In this document: in pieces, positions 36,731 through 46,084 of the stretch
How positions within the stretch are numbered: the first letter of the stretch is position 1
Layout of the letters: every line of letters begins with the position of its first letter
NCBI GenBank assembly: GCA_002793195.1
Contig: PFPT01000017.1
Coordinates: forward strand, 155,943-219,942
Reading direction: 5' to 3'
Source of the DNA: Gammaproteobacteria bacterium CG_4_10_14_0_2_um_filter_38_22
GTDB taxonomy: Bacteria; Pseudomonadota; Gammaproteobacteria; Coxiellales; Coxiellaceae
Length of the DNA stretch: 64,000 nt
The notes under the pieces: generated by a model
Database searches by the model: none
What the model saw: the letters and a program-made list of their open reading frames with translations, nothing else
What the model was told of the DNA's origin: nothing
Program-made: the position numbers and the translations under genes

Positions 36731-36752
36731 CGGCACAATGCAGATTGTGTCG
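36731..36752 (+). promoter_or_regulatory. Hairpin between dacB and prlC
   Basis: CGGCACAAT (36731-36739) and ATTGTGTCG (36744-36752) form a nine-pair stem with a GCAG loop, followed by TATTTT. It lies immediately upstream of the prlC ribosome binding site. It is either a weak dacB terminator or a leader hairpin. Confidence 0.4.
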
Positions 36753-36767
36753 TATTTTGGAGTCTAC

Positions 36768-38795
36768 ATGAATACTGTTATTCAATTACCTGCTTTTCGC
36801 TCTATTCAAATTTCTCATGCTGTTGATGACCTCAACACGTTGCTAAAAAAAAACCTACAAACAATCGATGCATTACTTAATCAACCCGATCCATTCACCT
36901 GGGAAAACTTACTGCAACCACTCGAAAACTTAAACGATGCACTGCATCAGTTTTGGTCGCCGATACAACATCTCGGCAATGTAATGGATTCACCCCTGTT
37001 ACGTGACACTATTCGAGCTTGTTTGCCATTACTGTCAGATTATCACACGCACATTTCACAAAATGAAAAATTATTTTTAGCCATGCAATCCATTCATGAT
37101 AGCTCTGCCTTTAAAACACTATCAACAGCAGCACAGCAATCAATTCATAATGATTTACGTGATTTCAAACTAAGCGGCGTCCATTTGGCGCCTGATGAAA
37201 AAAAAGCATTCGCGACTTTATCAAAAAAATTATCACAACTCACACATCAATTTGAAGAAAATGTGTTAGATGCAACCATGAGCTGGAAAAAACACATTAC
37301 TGATGAAAAATTATTATCGGGCATACCTGCTCATGCCAAAAATGCGGCAAAAGAAAATGCGGAAAAAGAAAAGTTACCCGGATGGATTTTTACGCTTGAA
37401 GCACCCGATTATTTGGCTGTCATGACCTATGCTGATTCTGTAGATTTGCGTTTTGAGATGTATCAAGCTTATAGTACACGCGCATCTGATTGTGGGCCTG
37501 ATGCAAACAAATTTGATAACAGCGACGTCATGCGTGACATTATGAAAACACGTTTTGCATTATCACGTTTGCTGGGTTTTAATAATTATGCGGAATATTC
37601 ATTAGCAACCAAAATGGCAAAAAAGCCAGACGAAGTCTTATCTTTTTTAAATGAATTAGCCGAAAAATCTTTATCTAATGCAAAAACAGAATTTAAAACG
37701 CTATCTGAATTCGCAAAAGAAAAATTAAATCTGTCTTTCTTGAATGCTTGGGATATCGCCTACGTTTCTGAAAAATTACGTCTTGAAGCATACGCCATTT
37801 CAGAAGAAGATTTACGTCCTTACTTTCCAGAATATCAAGTAATGCAAGGTTTGTTTGAAATTACACATCGACTGTATGATGTGACATTTGAAAAAGTAAT
37901 TGATGCCGATATCTGGCACGACAATGTCACTTGTTATCGCATGTTAGATGCACAAAAAAATAGTCTAGCGCACTTATATTTTGACTTATACGCCAGACCC
38001 AACAAACGGGGTGGTGCGTGGATGGATGACTGCACTATGCGTCGTCGCTTAGATGATGGACGCATTCAACTGCCCGCGGCTTATGTCACATGCAACTTTA
38101 ATGCGCCCATAGGAAATAATCCTGCTTTTTTTACACATGCTGATGTTGAAACTTTATTTCATGAATGCGGGCACGCCTTACAACATGTACTCACAACAGT
38201 TGATATAGCCAATGTATCGGGCATACATGGCATTCCTTGGGATGCTGTTGAAATTGCCAGTCAATTCTACGAAAACTGGGCATGGGAAAAAGATTCAATT
38301 CCCTACATTGCAAAGCATTATCAAACACAAGCTGAATTACCTTCTTTTTTATTTGAACGTATGCAACGCGCTAAGCACTTTCAATCTGCAATGCAAATGA
38401 TGCGGCAACTAGAACTTTCTTTATTTGATTTTCACTTACACATGCATTATGACGACACCAATCAAAATGCCATTCAATCAACTTTAAATTCAATTCGAGA
38501 AAAAACAGCTGTTTTCAAAGCACCTGATTTCAACCGTTTCCAGCACAGCTTCACACATGTTTTTGGTGGAAGCTATGCTGCAGGATATTATAGTTACAAA
38601 TGGGCTGAAGTAATGGCCTGTGATGCATTTTCTTTATTTAAAGAAAAAGGTATTTTTGATCATACCACCAGTGAAAAATTTAAAGTGACCTTTTTAGAAA
38701 GTGGTGGCACGCAAGATCCAATGGATCTGTTCGTTGCTTTTCGCGGCAGAAAACCACAAGTTAATTCATTGCTAGAACAATCAGGAATTATATGA
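36768..38795 (+). CDS. prlC: Oligopeptidase A, M3 family
   Basis: Cytoplasmic zinc metallopeptidase degrading oligopeptides and signal peptides. 675 aa. The zinc motif HEXXH reads 'FHECGHALQH' (about residues 463-472), with a further Glu in the following helix; 'NFNAPIGNNPAFFTHADVETLFHECGH' region and the C-terminal 'FGGSYAAGYYSYKWAEVMACDAF' (key residues GGSYAAGYYSY) are M3 signatures. ATG 36768 follows GGAG; an ATG at 36738 lies inside the upstream hairpin and is unlikely. The next gene, an MFS carrier, overlaps by four bases, suggesting peptide breakdown coupled to transport. Confidence 0.95.
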   Translation: MNTVIQLPAFRSIQISHAVDDLNTLLKKNLQTIDALLNQPDPFTWENLLQPLENLNDALHQFWSPIQHLGNVMDSPLLRDTIRACLPLLSDYHTHISQNEKLFLAMQSIHDSSAFKTLSTAAQQSIHNDLRDFKLSGVHLAPDEKKAFATLSKKLSQLTHQFEENVLDATMSWKKHITDEKLLSGIPAHAKNAAKENAEKEKLPGWIFTLEAPDYLAVMTYADSVDLRFEMYQAYSTRASDCGPDANKFDNSDVMRDIMKTRFALSRLLGFNNYAEYSLATKMAKKPDEVLSFLNELAEKSLSNAKTEFKTLSEFAKEKLNLSFLNAWDIAYVSEKLRLEAYAISEEDLRPYFPEYQVMQGLFEITHRLYDVTFEKVIDADIWHDNVTCYRMLDAQKNSLAHLYFDLYARPNKRGGAWMDDCTMRRRLDDGRIQLPAAYVTCNFNAPIGNNPAFFTHADVETLFHECGHALQHVLTTVDIANVSGIHGIPWDAVEIASQFYENWAWEKDSIPYIAKHYQTQAELPSFLFERMQRAKHFQSAMQMMRQLELSLFDFHLHMHYDDTNQNAIQSTLNSIREKTAVFKAPDFNRFQHSFTHVFGGSYAAGYYSYKWAEVMACDAFSLFKEKGIFDHTTSEKFKVTFLESGGTQDPMDLFVAFRGRKPQVNSLLEQSGII

Positions 38796-40081
38796 AAAAG
38801 TATCTTTCTGCTAAAGTACAATCGTCTTTATTTTTTTCTTGGTTTATTTGCTCACTGGCGGCACTATTTTATACCTACGAATATTTACTACGCATTGAAC
38901 CTGGCATCATGGTTCAAGACTTACAAACTTATTTCGCATTAAGTGCAGGTGGTTTGGGTTTGCTGGCATCGATGTATTATTGGGCATATACACCATTACA
39001 ATTGGTCGTGGGATTAATCACAGACCGTTTTGGCGCGCGACGTGTATTAATTTCAGCGATTCTTTTCTGTATTATTGGCACATGGATTTTCGGACTAACT
39101 AATAATTATATTGTAGCAGCGGCTGCACGATTTTTAACTGGTTTTGGCAGTGCTTTTGCCTTTGTCGGTGCATTAAAATTAGCAGCAGATTGGCTCCCCA
39201 AGAAATATTTTTCTATTTTTGTTGGATTATGCACCTCTCTCGGTATGCTTGGCGCCATGTTTGGTGAAACAGCGATGAGCTGGATTGTCGATCATTTAAG
39301 CTGGCACCCTGTCATTATCGATAGTGTTTGGTTGGGGGTTATTTTACTAGGCATTTTTTTTATGTTTGTATACGAAAAACATGAATTGAATGATAAGAAA
39401 CATGACGTAAAAATTATTAACTTTCACGCACTCAAAAATGCATTATTAAAAATAATTTCATCTAGAATGATTTGGCAAGCTGGCTTTATTGGATGCGCAT
39501 TGTATTTGTCACTGTCATTACTTGCAGAACAATGGGGAAATACTTATATTCAAAAAATCATTCATGGTAATGCAGAAAGTGCGAGCATTTATGTCGACAT
39601 GATTTTTTTTGGCTGGTTTATCGGGTCGCCACTGCACGGCTATTTATCTGAAAAATTCGCATCACGAAAACGCATTTTAATTTATGGTTCTGTTTCTTCT
39701 CTTTTGGCTTTTTTACCTCTTATTTTATGGCCAACCGCATTATCGCATTTGCTACTTGGGACGTTACTATTTTTATTTGGCTTTTTTTCCAGTGCGCAAA
39801 TTAATTGTTTTGCAGTCGCGCGTGATTTTGTTGAAACACAACTCACTGCAACGGCAGTTGGTTTTATGAACGCTTGCGTAATGGTGGGTGGCATGATTAT
39901 TCAACCATTGTATGGTTTTACGTTAGATGCATTGTCCGCATCAGATTACCATACAATGCATGTTACCATGCGTTACACACTGATGGATTATCGTCTTGCG
40001 TTAATCATCATACCGATATTTATTTTATTGGCGCTAATCATTGCTTGCTTAATGAAAGACAGTTATAAAAAGGCAGCCTAA
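38792..40081 (+). CDS. MFS transporter
   Basis: 429-aa inner-membrane carrier with about twelve hydrophobic segments. MFS motif 'GLITDRFGARR' lies between helices 2 and 3, with 'RFLTGFGSAFAFVGALKLAADW' (in part) in helices 4-5. It is paralogous to the partial carrier at the left edge and resembles the Legionella/Coxiella MFS expansion thought to import amino acids and related nutrients. The substrate is not deducible. Its ATG overlaps the prlC stop and rpiA begins two bases after its stop, so prlC-MFS-rpiA look like one operon. Confidence 0.9.
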   Translation: MKKYLSAKVQSSLFFSWFICSLAALFYTYEYLLRIEPGIMVQDLQTYFALSAGGLGLLASMYYWAYTPLQLVVGLITDRFGARRVLISAILFCIIGTWIFGLTNNYIVAAAARFLTGFGSAFAFVGALKLAADWLPKKYFSIFVGLCTSLGMLGAMFGETAMSWIVDHLSWHPVIIDSVWLGVILLGIFFMFVYEKHELNDKKHDVKIINFHALKNALLKIISSRMIWQAGFIGCALYLSLSLLAEQWGNTYIQKIIHGNAESASIYVDMIFFGWFIGSPLHGYLSEKFASRKRILIYGSVSSLLAFLPLILWPTALSHLLLGTLLFLFGFFSSAQINCFAVARDFVETQLTATAVGFMNACVMVGGMIIQPLYGFTLDALSASDYHTMHVTMRYTLMDYRLALIIIPIFILLALIIACLMKDSYKKAA

Positions 40082-40082
40082 G

Positions 40083-40736
40083 ATGGATCAAAACACACTC
40101 AAAAAACAAGTTGCTACTGCAGCACTCAAAAAAATTCCCAATGATTGTATTGTTGGTGTGGGCAGTGGATCAACTGTAAATTATTTTATTGACGCATTAG
40201 GCACAATGAAACATAAAATCAAAGGCGCGGTTGCCAGCTCAGTTGCCACTGAAAAAAAATTAAGAGAATTAAAAATCCCACTTTTTGATTTAAATGAAGT
40301 TGGAACCCTACCCATTTACATTGATAGCGCAGATGAATTTAACGAATCTAGATACTTAGTAAAAGGGGGTGGTGGCGCACTCACACGCGAAAAAATTCTA
40401 GCCGCATCCACCAAAGAATTTATTTGTATTGTAGACCAATCAAAAAAAGTATCTGTGCTAGGAAAATTTCCCATTGCTGTAGAAGTCATTCCTATGGCGC
40501 GCGGATTGGTTGCTAGAGCTATTATCAAACTAGGCGGATCACCAGAATACCGCGCAGGATTTAAAACAGACAATGGCAACATTATCCTAGATATTTTTAA
40601 TCTGGAACTAACACACCCAACTCAAATGGAAGAAACACTTAACAACATTACTGGCGTCGTATGCAATGGTATTTTTGCCAGACGTACTGCTGACAAAATT
40701 ATCATTGCTACAACAAAAGAAATAGTGGAGTGCTAG
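40083..40736 (+). CDS. rpiA: Ribose-5-phosphate isomerase A
   Basis: Interconverts ribulose-5-phosphate and ribose-5-phosphate. 217 aa. 'VGVGSGSTVNYFIDALG' is the phosphate-binding loop, 'IDSADEFN' holds the catalytic Asp pair, and 'VKGGGGALTREKI' the Lys and Glu residues. Last gene of the prlC-MFS-rpiA run; six bases separate it from convergent csrA. Confidence 0.96.
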   Translation: MDQNTLKKQVATAALKKIPNDCIVGVGSGSTVNYFIDALGTMKHKIKGAVASSVATEKKLRELKIPLFDLNEVGTLPIYIDSADEFNESRYLVKGGGGALTREKILAASTKEFICIVDQSKKVSVLGKFPIAVEVIPMARGLVARAIIKLGGSPEYRAGFKTDNGNIILDIFNLELTHPTQMEETLNNITGVVCNGIFARRTADKIIIATTKEIVEC

Positions 40737-40742
40737 TTTTTT

Positions 40743-40937
40743 CTAAGCCGCTTCTTCTTGCGAACTATTTTCTGACTTATTGATTCGGTCAAATACTTCT
40801 TCGCGATGAATCGTGATATCTTTGGGTGCTTCAATACCAATCCGCACTTGGTTGCCTTTTACTTCTAAAACTTGAATTTTGATTAGCCCATCTTGAATGA
40901 ACAAACGTTCACCGATGGAACGTGTTAAAACTAACAT
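40743..40937 (-). CDS. csrA: Carbon storage regulator CsrA
   Basis: RNA-binding post-transcriptional regulator that binds GGA motifs around start codons; in Legionella it represses transmissive-phase traits and in Coxiella-type organisms controls growth-phase switching. 64 aa. '[14 protein letters not shown]' and the C-terminal RNA-contact segment '[19 protein letters not shown]' (Arg44-equivalent present) are intact. Its own leader has TAGGAG at the ribosome binding site and a GTGGAGGAAAC further upstream, so autoregulation as in E. coli is plausible. Unlike in many gammaproteobacteria it is not next to alaS. A CsrA-binding RNA candidate is at 49675. Confidence 0.96.
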   Translation of the reverse strand: MLVLTRSIGERLFIQDGLIKIQVLEVKGNQVRIGIEAPKDITIHREEVFDRINKSENSSQEEAA

Positions 40938-41217
40938 TGTATTACTCCTATAAATCGTCTAAATGACGACGTACCTTTAAATTACGCCGTTTCCTCCACT
41001 GAAAAGGCCGTCATTCTGACATAGCTTTTTCCGTGACGCAAAAATCTTTCGTCTATTGCGCCCGCATAACATAGCAAACATAGATTAAGGTTTTCTTATG
41101 TAATAAAACTTTTTGATATAAAAAATTGGTTAATTTTTGATCTAAATCGCTACAGCCTGCCTCTACATTCACTTTTTGGCAGTTAACCGACGACATAACT
41201 CAACCAACGATTTCAAG
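40938..41217 (-). promoter_or_regulatory. csrA upstream region
   Basis: 280 bases between the end of the 1361-aa gene and csrA, on the csrA strand. It contains GGA motifs near the csrA start and a small CGTC/GACG hairpin just before the ribosome binding site. No clear -35/-10 pair or terminator for the large gene was found, so read-through from that gene into csrA cannot be excluded. Confidence 0.4.
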
Positions 41218-44200
41218 CTAAGCAGATGGCGCAGATGAAACCATGCTGACTTCCGATGATAATGCGATGGTTTTCGACACTTCGCTTCGCCATTTTTTTT
41301 CAGCAGCAATCATTTTATCTAATGCAGTGGAAATACATTTTGCAAATTCGCCACCCCCTTCTTTAATTGCTTTAAGCAACCCTTGTATTTCTTTTAGCTC
41401 ATCAATAACCGCACAAAAATATTTTGGTATTTCTTGAGCATTACCACGCTTCAAAGAAAGCAATTTTTCTTGAAGCGCAAAGGCACATTGATACTTGGCG
41501 TAATTCGCATTCACTGCTACACCCTGCCATTCTACTAATTTTTCTTTTTTAGTTACTGTATAGGCTTTATCTTTATCAGGAATGGCTTTCAAACTGCGAA
41601 TTTTTACTAACATGCCAACACCTTGTCCTGTTTCATTCTCTCTCATCATCGCCCACTGTATTTTTGGATAATTCCAAATACAACTCAATGCATCACGCGC
41701 CCATTGATAAGCTGCATCTGCTTGATAAGCAACACGTATAATATTTTTTAAATCAGCAACTGATTTTAATATTTTTTTATTTTTTGCTTCTTTTAAGGTA
41801 TTCAAAATTACACGTATTACATCACATTTGGCATCACCCAATACACGGCAGCTCACTAATCGCTCAAAAGAGACAATCCAGCGCGATAGTGTATCGTCAT
41901 CAACAAACAGCTCAAGTGATGAACAAGAAGCAATGCACGCTATTTTATCCAACAACGCAATCTCAATTACGCTGGCGGGAGAAATAAGCAAAAATTCAGT
42001 CAAATTGGTTATCGCTTTTGTTAAAAAAACACTGTTTACAACAACTTGTTCAAATTCAATCAATTTGTATTCATGCATCACTTTTCTTAAAACTGGATTT
42101 TTAGATAAGGATGATTGGCTAAATACATGTAATTTTTTACATGCCGTGCCATCACAACTTAAATTAGCTCTTACTTCTGCGTAAGCTTGCTCTTTAAGAG
42201 CATAAATAGCCTGTGTAACAGCAGAATCCAGCTCCATATCTGCCCACTCACGTCCGCAAGCGATTAAAATATCATTTGCAATGTGTAATTTCCCGCGCTT
42301 TATTAATTCTGCAATAAAAATTTGTTTTTCTATTAATCTGCTGCTAATGCCCTGTTTAATGACTTGATTCTGCGCAGCAACGGCCGCTCGTGCAACCAAA
42401 TCATCTTTGATCATCTTCTCATCGCGTGCAAAACAACCCACCTGAATTAAAATATCTATTGGTGTTAACAACCACTGTTTTGCGCACAATGCTTCGTATT
42501 GTTCTTTTGGCGTGCTGTGTTTCCGTGGCATTTTAAAAAACCGAGCATGCAGAGAAGCTGCATCATCTCGATGATAACTTTTACTTTCCAGTATTTTTGC
42601 ATCAGACACGGTATCAAAATAAATAAATAATTCTTCTAACGTATTGTGATCTAAAAAACAAATTTGTTTTTTACTTTTATCGCGGTCATCACGCATTCGA
42701 CAGCTTTTTAAAACCGTATAATTAAAATAGTGATAACTCACGCATTTCAAATCCCGCTCATATTTTTCTACCGCCGCATAATCACCATGCATTTTCAAAA
42801 ACCGACAAGCAACCAAAATGGCGCGTTCATTTTTTTTCCGACGCAACTGACTTACCTCATCATTCACTGCATCATCACCCATAAATGCACTAAAAGATGA
42901 AAAGGCAGTTAATATTGCTTTTTGCTTATCTGAAAATCGAACAACTGCGATTGGGTCAACTGCTTTCAAAAAAACATAACTCGCTGCATCTAAAGCGAAC
43001 ATTTTTTCAGTTGCCACATCCAAACATTGCTTTGCAAAAGTTGGGTTTGTTTGCAATAAAAAGCGATAAGCATTAGCAGCGCGATTAATTAATATTCTGC
43101 GATTTTCCGTATTAGAACCATCATAACTTAAAAAGAAATTTTCAATTTTTTCAAGCGCATCATTTTCATATTTTTGAGCTAGCGCAGGATTTATCAAACT
43201 TAAAAAGCGATAAGCTCGAAGCTTTTTCCTTAAATCCATTTTATCAGAAGATAAAATTATTTCTGCTTTTTCATAATAATCATTCATTCCCAATGCATCT
43301 AAAAAAATAAATGATGACAGTATTTCATTTTCATTATCAGTATTGATCTCTATTTTGTGCAAAGCATCAGACAAGATGCTTTCAGCATTCGCAATCCAAG
43401 TTTCAGCATGCGCAAATTCAAGTGCTTTTTTAACTGCAATAACTGCATCATAAAAATCGGTTCTATCTTGAATGATTTTTGCATGTTGAAATGTATCATC
43501 TGGATTTAAAAAACTAAAAAAGAAAAAAGATTCACGGGACGAAGCTGTGCCCGAACCCTGATCTAAAAAGCCTAACGCGACCCTTTCACGTTCAGCAACC
43601 CATTCTTTTTTTTCAGTTTCTCTTGCTGCAGTTTCCCTTGATAACTCGGCCAGACGCTGAAAATCAGCATAAGCTTTGCTTTCTTCAGATACGACATTAG
43701 CCCGCACTATTTGCGCATCATCACTGATATTGATTCGTGCAACCGATTGAAAACTGTCTATTATTTTTTTTCTTTCCTTGTTTATATTTTCAACTTCTTT
43801 TTTTGACGCTCTGCTTTGATCTAAAATGGGGTTTAAAACAGCATGAAAAGCATCTAAGGTTCTATGTTTACGCCCCAACTGAACGACACGATTGGCTTGT
43901 GATTGCGCATGCTTTAAAATGGCAATCAATTTCTCGCCACTCCTCATTCCATCAAGCTCAGAAAAAAAGTCGCTTTTCAATTTTCCTTTTTTGCCTCCGC
44001 GCAGATGATAATAGGTGGCTTCAAGCCTACTTAACAATTCCTCAACTGTTAAAGTTACTGCTGTCTCATCTAGCCCAACATAAGTAATGCGTGTTTCTTT
44101 TTCTAAGCAAGTTTGGCTAAAATTAAAATCACGAAAATCTGTTTTTGCATTAAATATAATTTCTCGAATTGGTACATTGCTCCCCAATCCGCCAACCAGT

Positions 44201-45303
44201 ACGGTGTTACATAGATTGATAGCATCTGCTGCTGGAAAAATAAAGTTTCGCAAAGTTCTGGCTTTTTTTGTTGCCTTTTTTTGCATTGATAAATCGATTG
44301 ATCCAGAAACCGTGCAACCATGAAAGTTTTTAAAATGATGCGTTTTCACAAAACAGTCAAACTCAGTTGGCGTCAATTCCGTTGAGCACAAACCAACAGG
44401 ATGGGTTATTTCTTTTATAACACGTCCTCCTTGCGCTGCTTTAATTGCTCGTTTAAATGCTTCACCGTGCTTGTGTTTTTGTTTTTGTTTTTGTTTTTTC
44501 TTGATTGACTTAGTTTCTTCGATAAACGGCGATTGCTTGCTTAATTTTTCTAAATGTTTATCGGCTTCTTTTAATGCTTCTTGCAAATCAAATATGTTTT
44601 TTATAGGTGTTATTTTTTTAATTTGCACCTCAATAAATTTTGGTAACTTCACTCCTTGTGAAGTACGCCATGATATATTCATTGCGGAAAAAGATAATCG
44701 AGCTAACATAGCAGCAATAAATTCTCTTTGCTTTGCAATATCTGAACCAATTTTATTTTCAACCACACTGAGATCAAAACAATCACTAAGGTCAATATTA
44801 TGAATTTCTTGCGCGCCATAGGTTATATAATCTTCATTTCCAAATAATGCTTCACACAAAGCTTGAGATGTAATGGATTCTCTATCTAATCCCAAAGGAA
44901 TTCGCGGTACCTCAAAAGTGGGCAATACCGCTTGTGATGCTATTTCTAAAGACGCTCTGCTTTCTTTTTTTGAACTAGACAGATCGATATCAACATTGAC
45001 AAATTCACGTACGTGCATTTCATCATGCAAAAATTCAAGCTCTTCTCGAGTGAGCGCGACATCTTCAATGCAAAATCCAAGTAATTTTTTGTTTTTTCTT
45101 TGCTTGATAGCGGCATAGCCGCCACTTTTAAGTGCCAGTCCAGCGTAAGAAACGACATGATTTTTTTTAAATTTTTCTATTGAAGTAATGCTGACTTTTT
45201 CAAATTTTTTTCTGTTTTTTTTGTGACAGAGGATGGCATTCAAATCAAAAATAGGTTGCTCGCCCACTAACGCGGAATTATCAGACTGATTTTCTACTGT
45301 CAT
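41218..45303 (-). CDS. 1361-aa repeat-containing protein of unknown function, effector candidate
   Basis: Very large soluble protein without signal peptide, membrane helix or known domain that I can see. ATG 45303 follows GAGGT; a TTG at 45318 is in frame. Two related units, about 75-113 and 303-343, share the pattern G-[FL]-C...LT..E...F......F.....IDLS..KK. Between them lies a Lys/Gln/His-rich stretch (about 268-279) encoded by four GTTTTT units. A charged coiled-coil-like part spans about 495-575. From about 595 to 790 a motif aromatic-x-F-L-x4-P-x2-A recurs ('AYRFLSLINPALA', 'AYRFLLQTNPTFA', 'SYVFLKAVDPIAV'), suggesting TPR/solenoid-like helical repeats. The last residues are small and polar (SSEVSMVSSAPSA), as in many Dot/Icm substrates. 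Effector status is inference. Confidence 0.75.
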   Translation of the reverse strand: MTVENQSDNSALVGEQPIFDLNAILCHKKNRKKFEKVSITSIEKFKKNHVVSYAGLALKSGGYAAIKQRKNKKLLGFCIEDVALTREELEFLHDEMHVREFVNVDIDLSSSKKESRASLEIASQAVLPTFEVPRIPLGLDRESITSQALCEALFGNEDYITYGAQEIHNIDLSDCFDLSVVENKIGSDIAKQREFIAAMLARLSFSAMNISWRTSQGVKLPKFIEVQIKKITPIKNIFDLQEALKEADKHLEKLSKQSPFIEETKSIKKKQKQKQKHKHGEAFKRAIKAAQGGRVIKEITHPVGLCSTELTPTEFDCFVKTHHFKNFHGCTVSGSIDLSMQKKATKKARTLRNFIFPAADAINLCNTVLVGGLGSNVPIREIIFNAKTDFRDFNFSQTCLEKETRITYVGLDETAVTLTVEELLSRLEATYYHLRGGKKGKLKSDFFSELDGMRSGEKLIAILKHAQSQANRVVQLGRKHRTLDAFHAVLNPILDQSRASKKEVENINKERKKIIDSFQSVARINISDDAQIVRANVVSEESKAYADFQRLAELSRETAARETEKKEWVAERERVALGFLDQGSGTASSRESFFFFSFLNPDDTFQHAKIIQDRTDFYDAVIAVKKALEFAHAETWIANAESILSDALHKIEINTDNENEILSSFIFLDALGMNDYYEKAEIILSSDKMDLRKKLRAYRFLSLINPALAQKYENDALEKIENFFLSYDGSNTENRRILINRAANAYRFLLQTNPTFAKQCLDVATEKMFALDAASYVFLKAVDPIAVVRFSDKQKAILTAFSSFSAFMGDDAVNDEVSQLRRKKNERAILVACRFLKMHGDYAAVEKYERDLKCVSYHYFNYTVLKSCRMRDDRDKSKKQICFLDHNTLEELFIYFDTVSDAKILESKSYHRDDAASLHARFFKMPRKHSTPKEQYEALCAKQWLLTPIDILIQVGCFARDEKMIKDDLVARAAVAAQNQVIKQGISSRLIEKQIFIAELIKRGKLHIANDILIACGREWADMELDSAVTQAIYALKEQAYAEVRANLSCDGTACKKLHVFSQSSLSKNPVLRKVMHEYKLIEFEQVVVNSVFLTKAITNLTEFLLISPASVIEIALLDKIACIASCSSLELFVDDDTLSRWIVSFERLVSCRVLGDAKCDVIRVILNTLKEAKNKKILKSVADLKNIIRVAYQADAAYQWARDALSCIWNYPKIQWAMMRENETGQGVGMLVKIRSLKAIPDKDKAYTVTKKEKLVEWQGVAVNANYAKYQCAFALQEKLLSLKRGNAQEIPKYFCAVIDELKEIQGLLKAIKEGGGEFAKCISTALDKMIAAEKKWRSEVSKTIALSSEVSMVSSAPSA
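44475..44498. repeat. Four tandem GTTTTT hexamers inside the large gene
   Basis: Four exact GTTTTT units at 44475-44498. Six-base units keep the frame, so copy-number change would only lengthen or shorten the Lys/Gln tract of the 1361-aa protein. Confidence 0.8.
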
Positions 45304-45458
45304 GTACACCTCATTCAATCAAGATCAAGGGTTCAATTCGAGTTTATCACATCAAATACTAAGATCATCTTAAATGCTATATTTTAACTGTAATAAAAAC
45401 AAATGGTTAATTTCTACGTTTTTATGTTATCTTGCAAGGCGTTTTTAAAATTTCTGTC

Positions 45459-45464
45459 TATAAT
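45459..45464 (+). promoter_or_regulatory. -10 box for the HPF-cold-shock gene
   Basis: Perfect TATAAT, 69 bases before the start codon, in an AT-rich gap between divergent genes. TTGCAA at 45432-45437 is 21 bases upstream, longer than ideal. A perfect TAAGAT-C-ATCTTA palindrome at 45360-45372, nearer the large gene, could be an operator. Confidence 0.45.
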
Positions 45465-45532
45465 TACAGTATTCGGAACTTAGAATGGAATTGAAAAACA
45501 AGTAGTTATCATTAACCTGCAAGGAGACATTT

Positions 45533-46081
45533 ATGCAAGTCCCTGTTCAAATAACCTTTCGCGACTTACCTCATTCAGACGCAGTAAAATCACACCTTGA
45601 AGAACGGGTTGATAAACTGCAGCAGTTTTGTCACAACATCATTTCATGTCATATTGTTGTTGAGCTATCAAACAAAAATCAACACCGTGGTAATTTGCAT
45701 AATACTCACATTACCATAACAGTGCCTGGAAAAGAGTTAGTAACCACACGCAATGAAATGGAAGACATGTATCTCTCTATTCGCAGTGCATTTGACGACA
45801 TGACAGTGCAACTTGAAAGTTATGTTGAGCACATACAAAACAAAGTGAAAAACCATCAAACAACAACGACGATGGCTGGAAAAATTGTCCGTTTATTCAA
45901 CGGGGATGGTTTTGGGTTTATTGAAGGCGCTAATGGCATAGAATTTTATTTTAATGCCAATCATGTGCTTGAGCCTAATTTTCACAAACTGACTGTTGGC
46001 ACACCTGTTCATTTTATTGAAGGCATGGGAACAGATGGCCCACAAGCACATCGTGTAAAAATAATTGAAGAAACAGAATAA
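45533..46081 (+). CDS. HPF/RaiA-like protein fused to a cold-shock domain
   Basis: 182-aa ribosome-associated factor. Residues 1-105 are an HPF/RaiA (S30EA) domain ('VQITFRDLPHSDAVKSHLEERVDKL', in part), which binds the 30S decoding region and hibernates or protects ribosomes. Residues 113-180 form a cold-shock/OB domain with RNP1-like 'GDGFGFIEG' and 'IEFYFNANHVL'. Such HPF-CSD fusions are known but uncommon; the role is probably ribosome protection under stress with added RNA binding. AAGGAG precedes ATG 45533. A strong terminator follows at 46096. Confidence 0.9.
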   Translation: MQVPVQITFRDLPHSDAVKSHLEERVDKLQQFCHNIISCHIVVELSNKNQHRGNLHNTHITITVPGKELVTTRNEMEDMYLSIRSAFDDMTVQLESYVEHIQNKVKNHQTTTTMAGKIVRLFNGDGFGFIEGANGIEFYFNANHVLEPNFHKLTVGTPVHFIEGMGTDGPQAHRVKIIEETE

Positions 46082-46084
46082 GTT

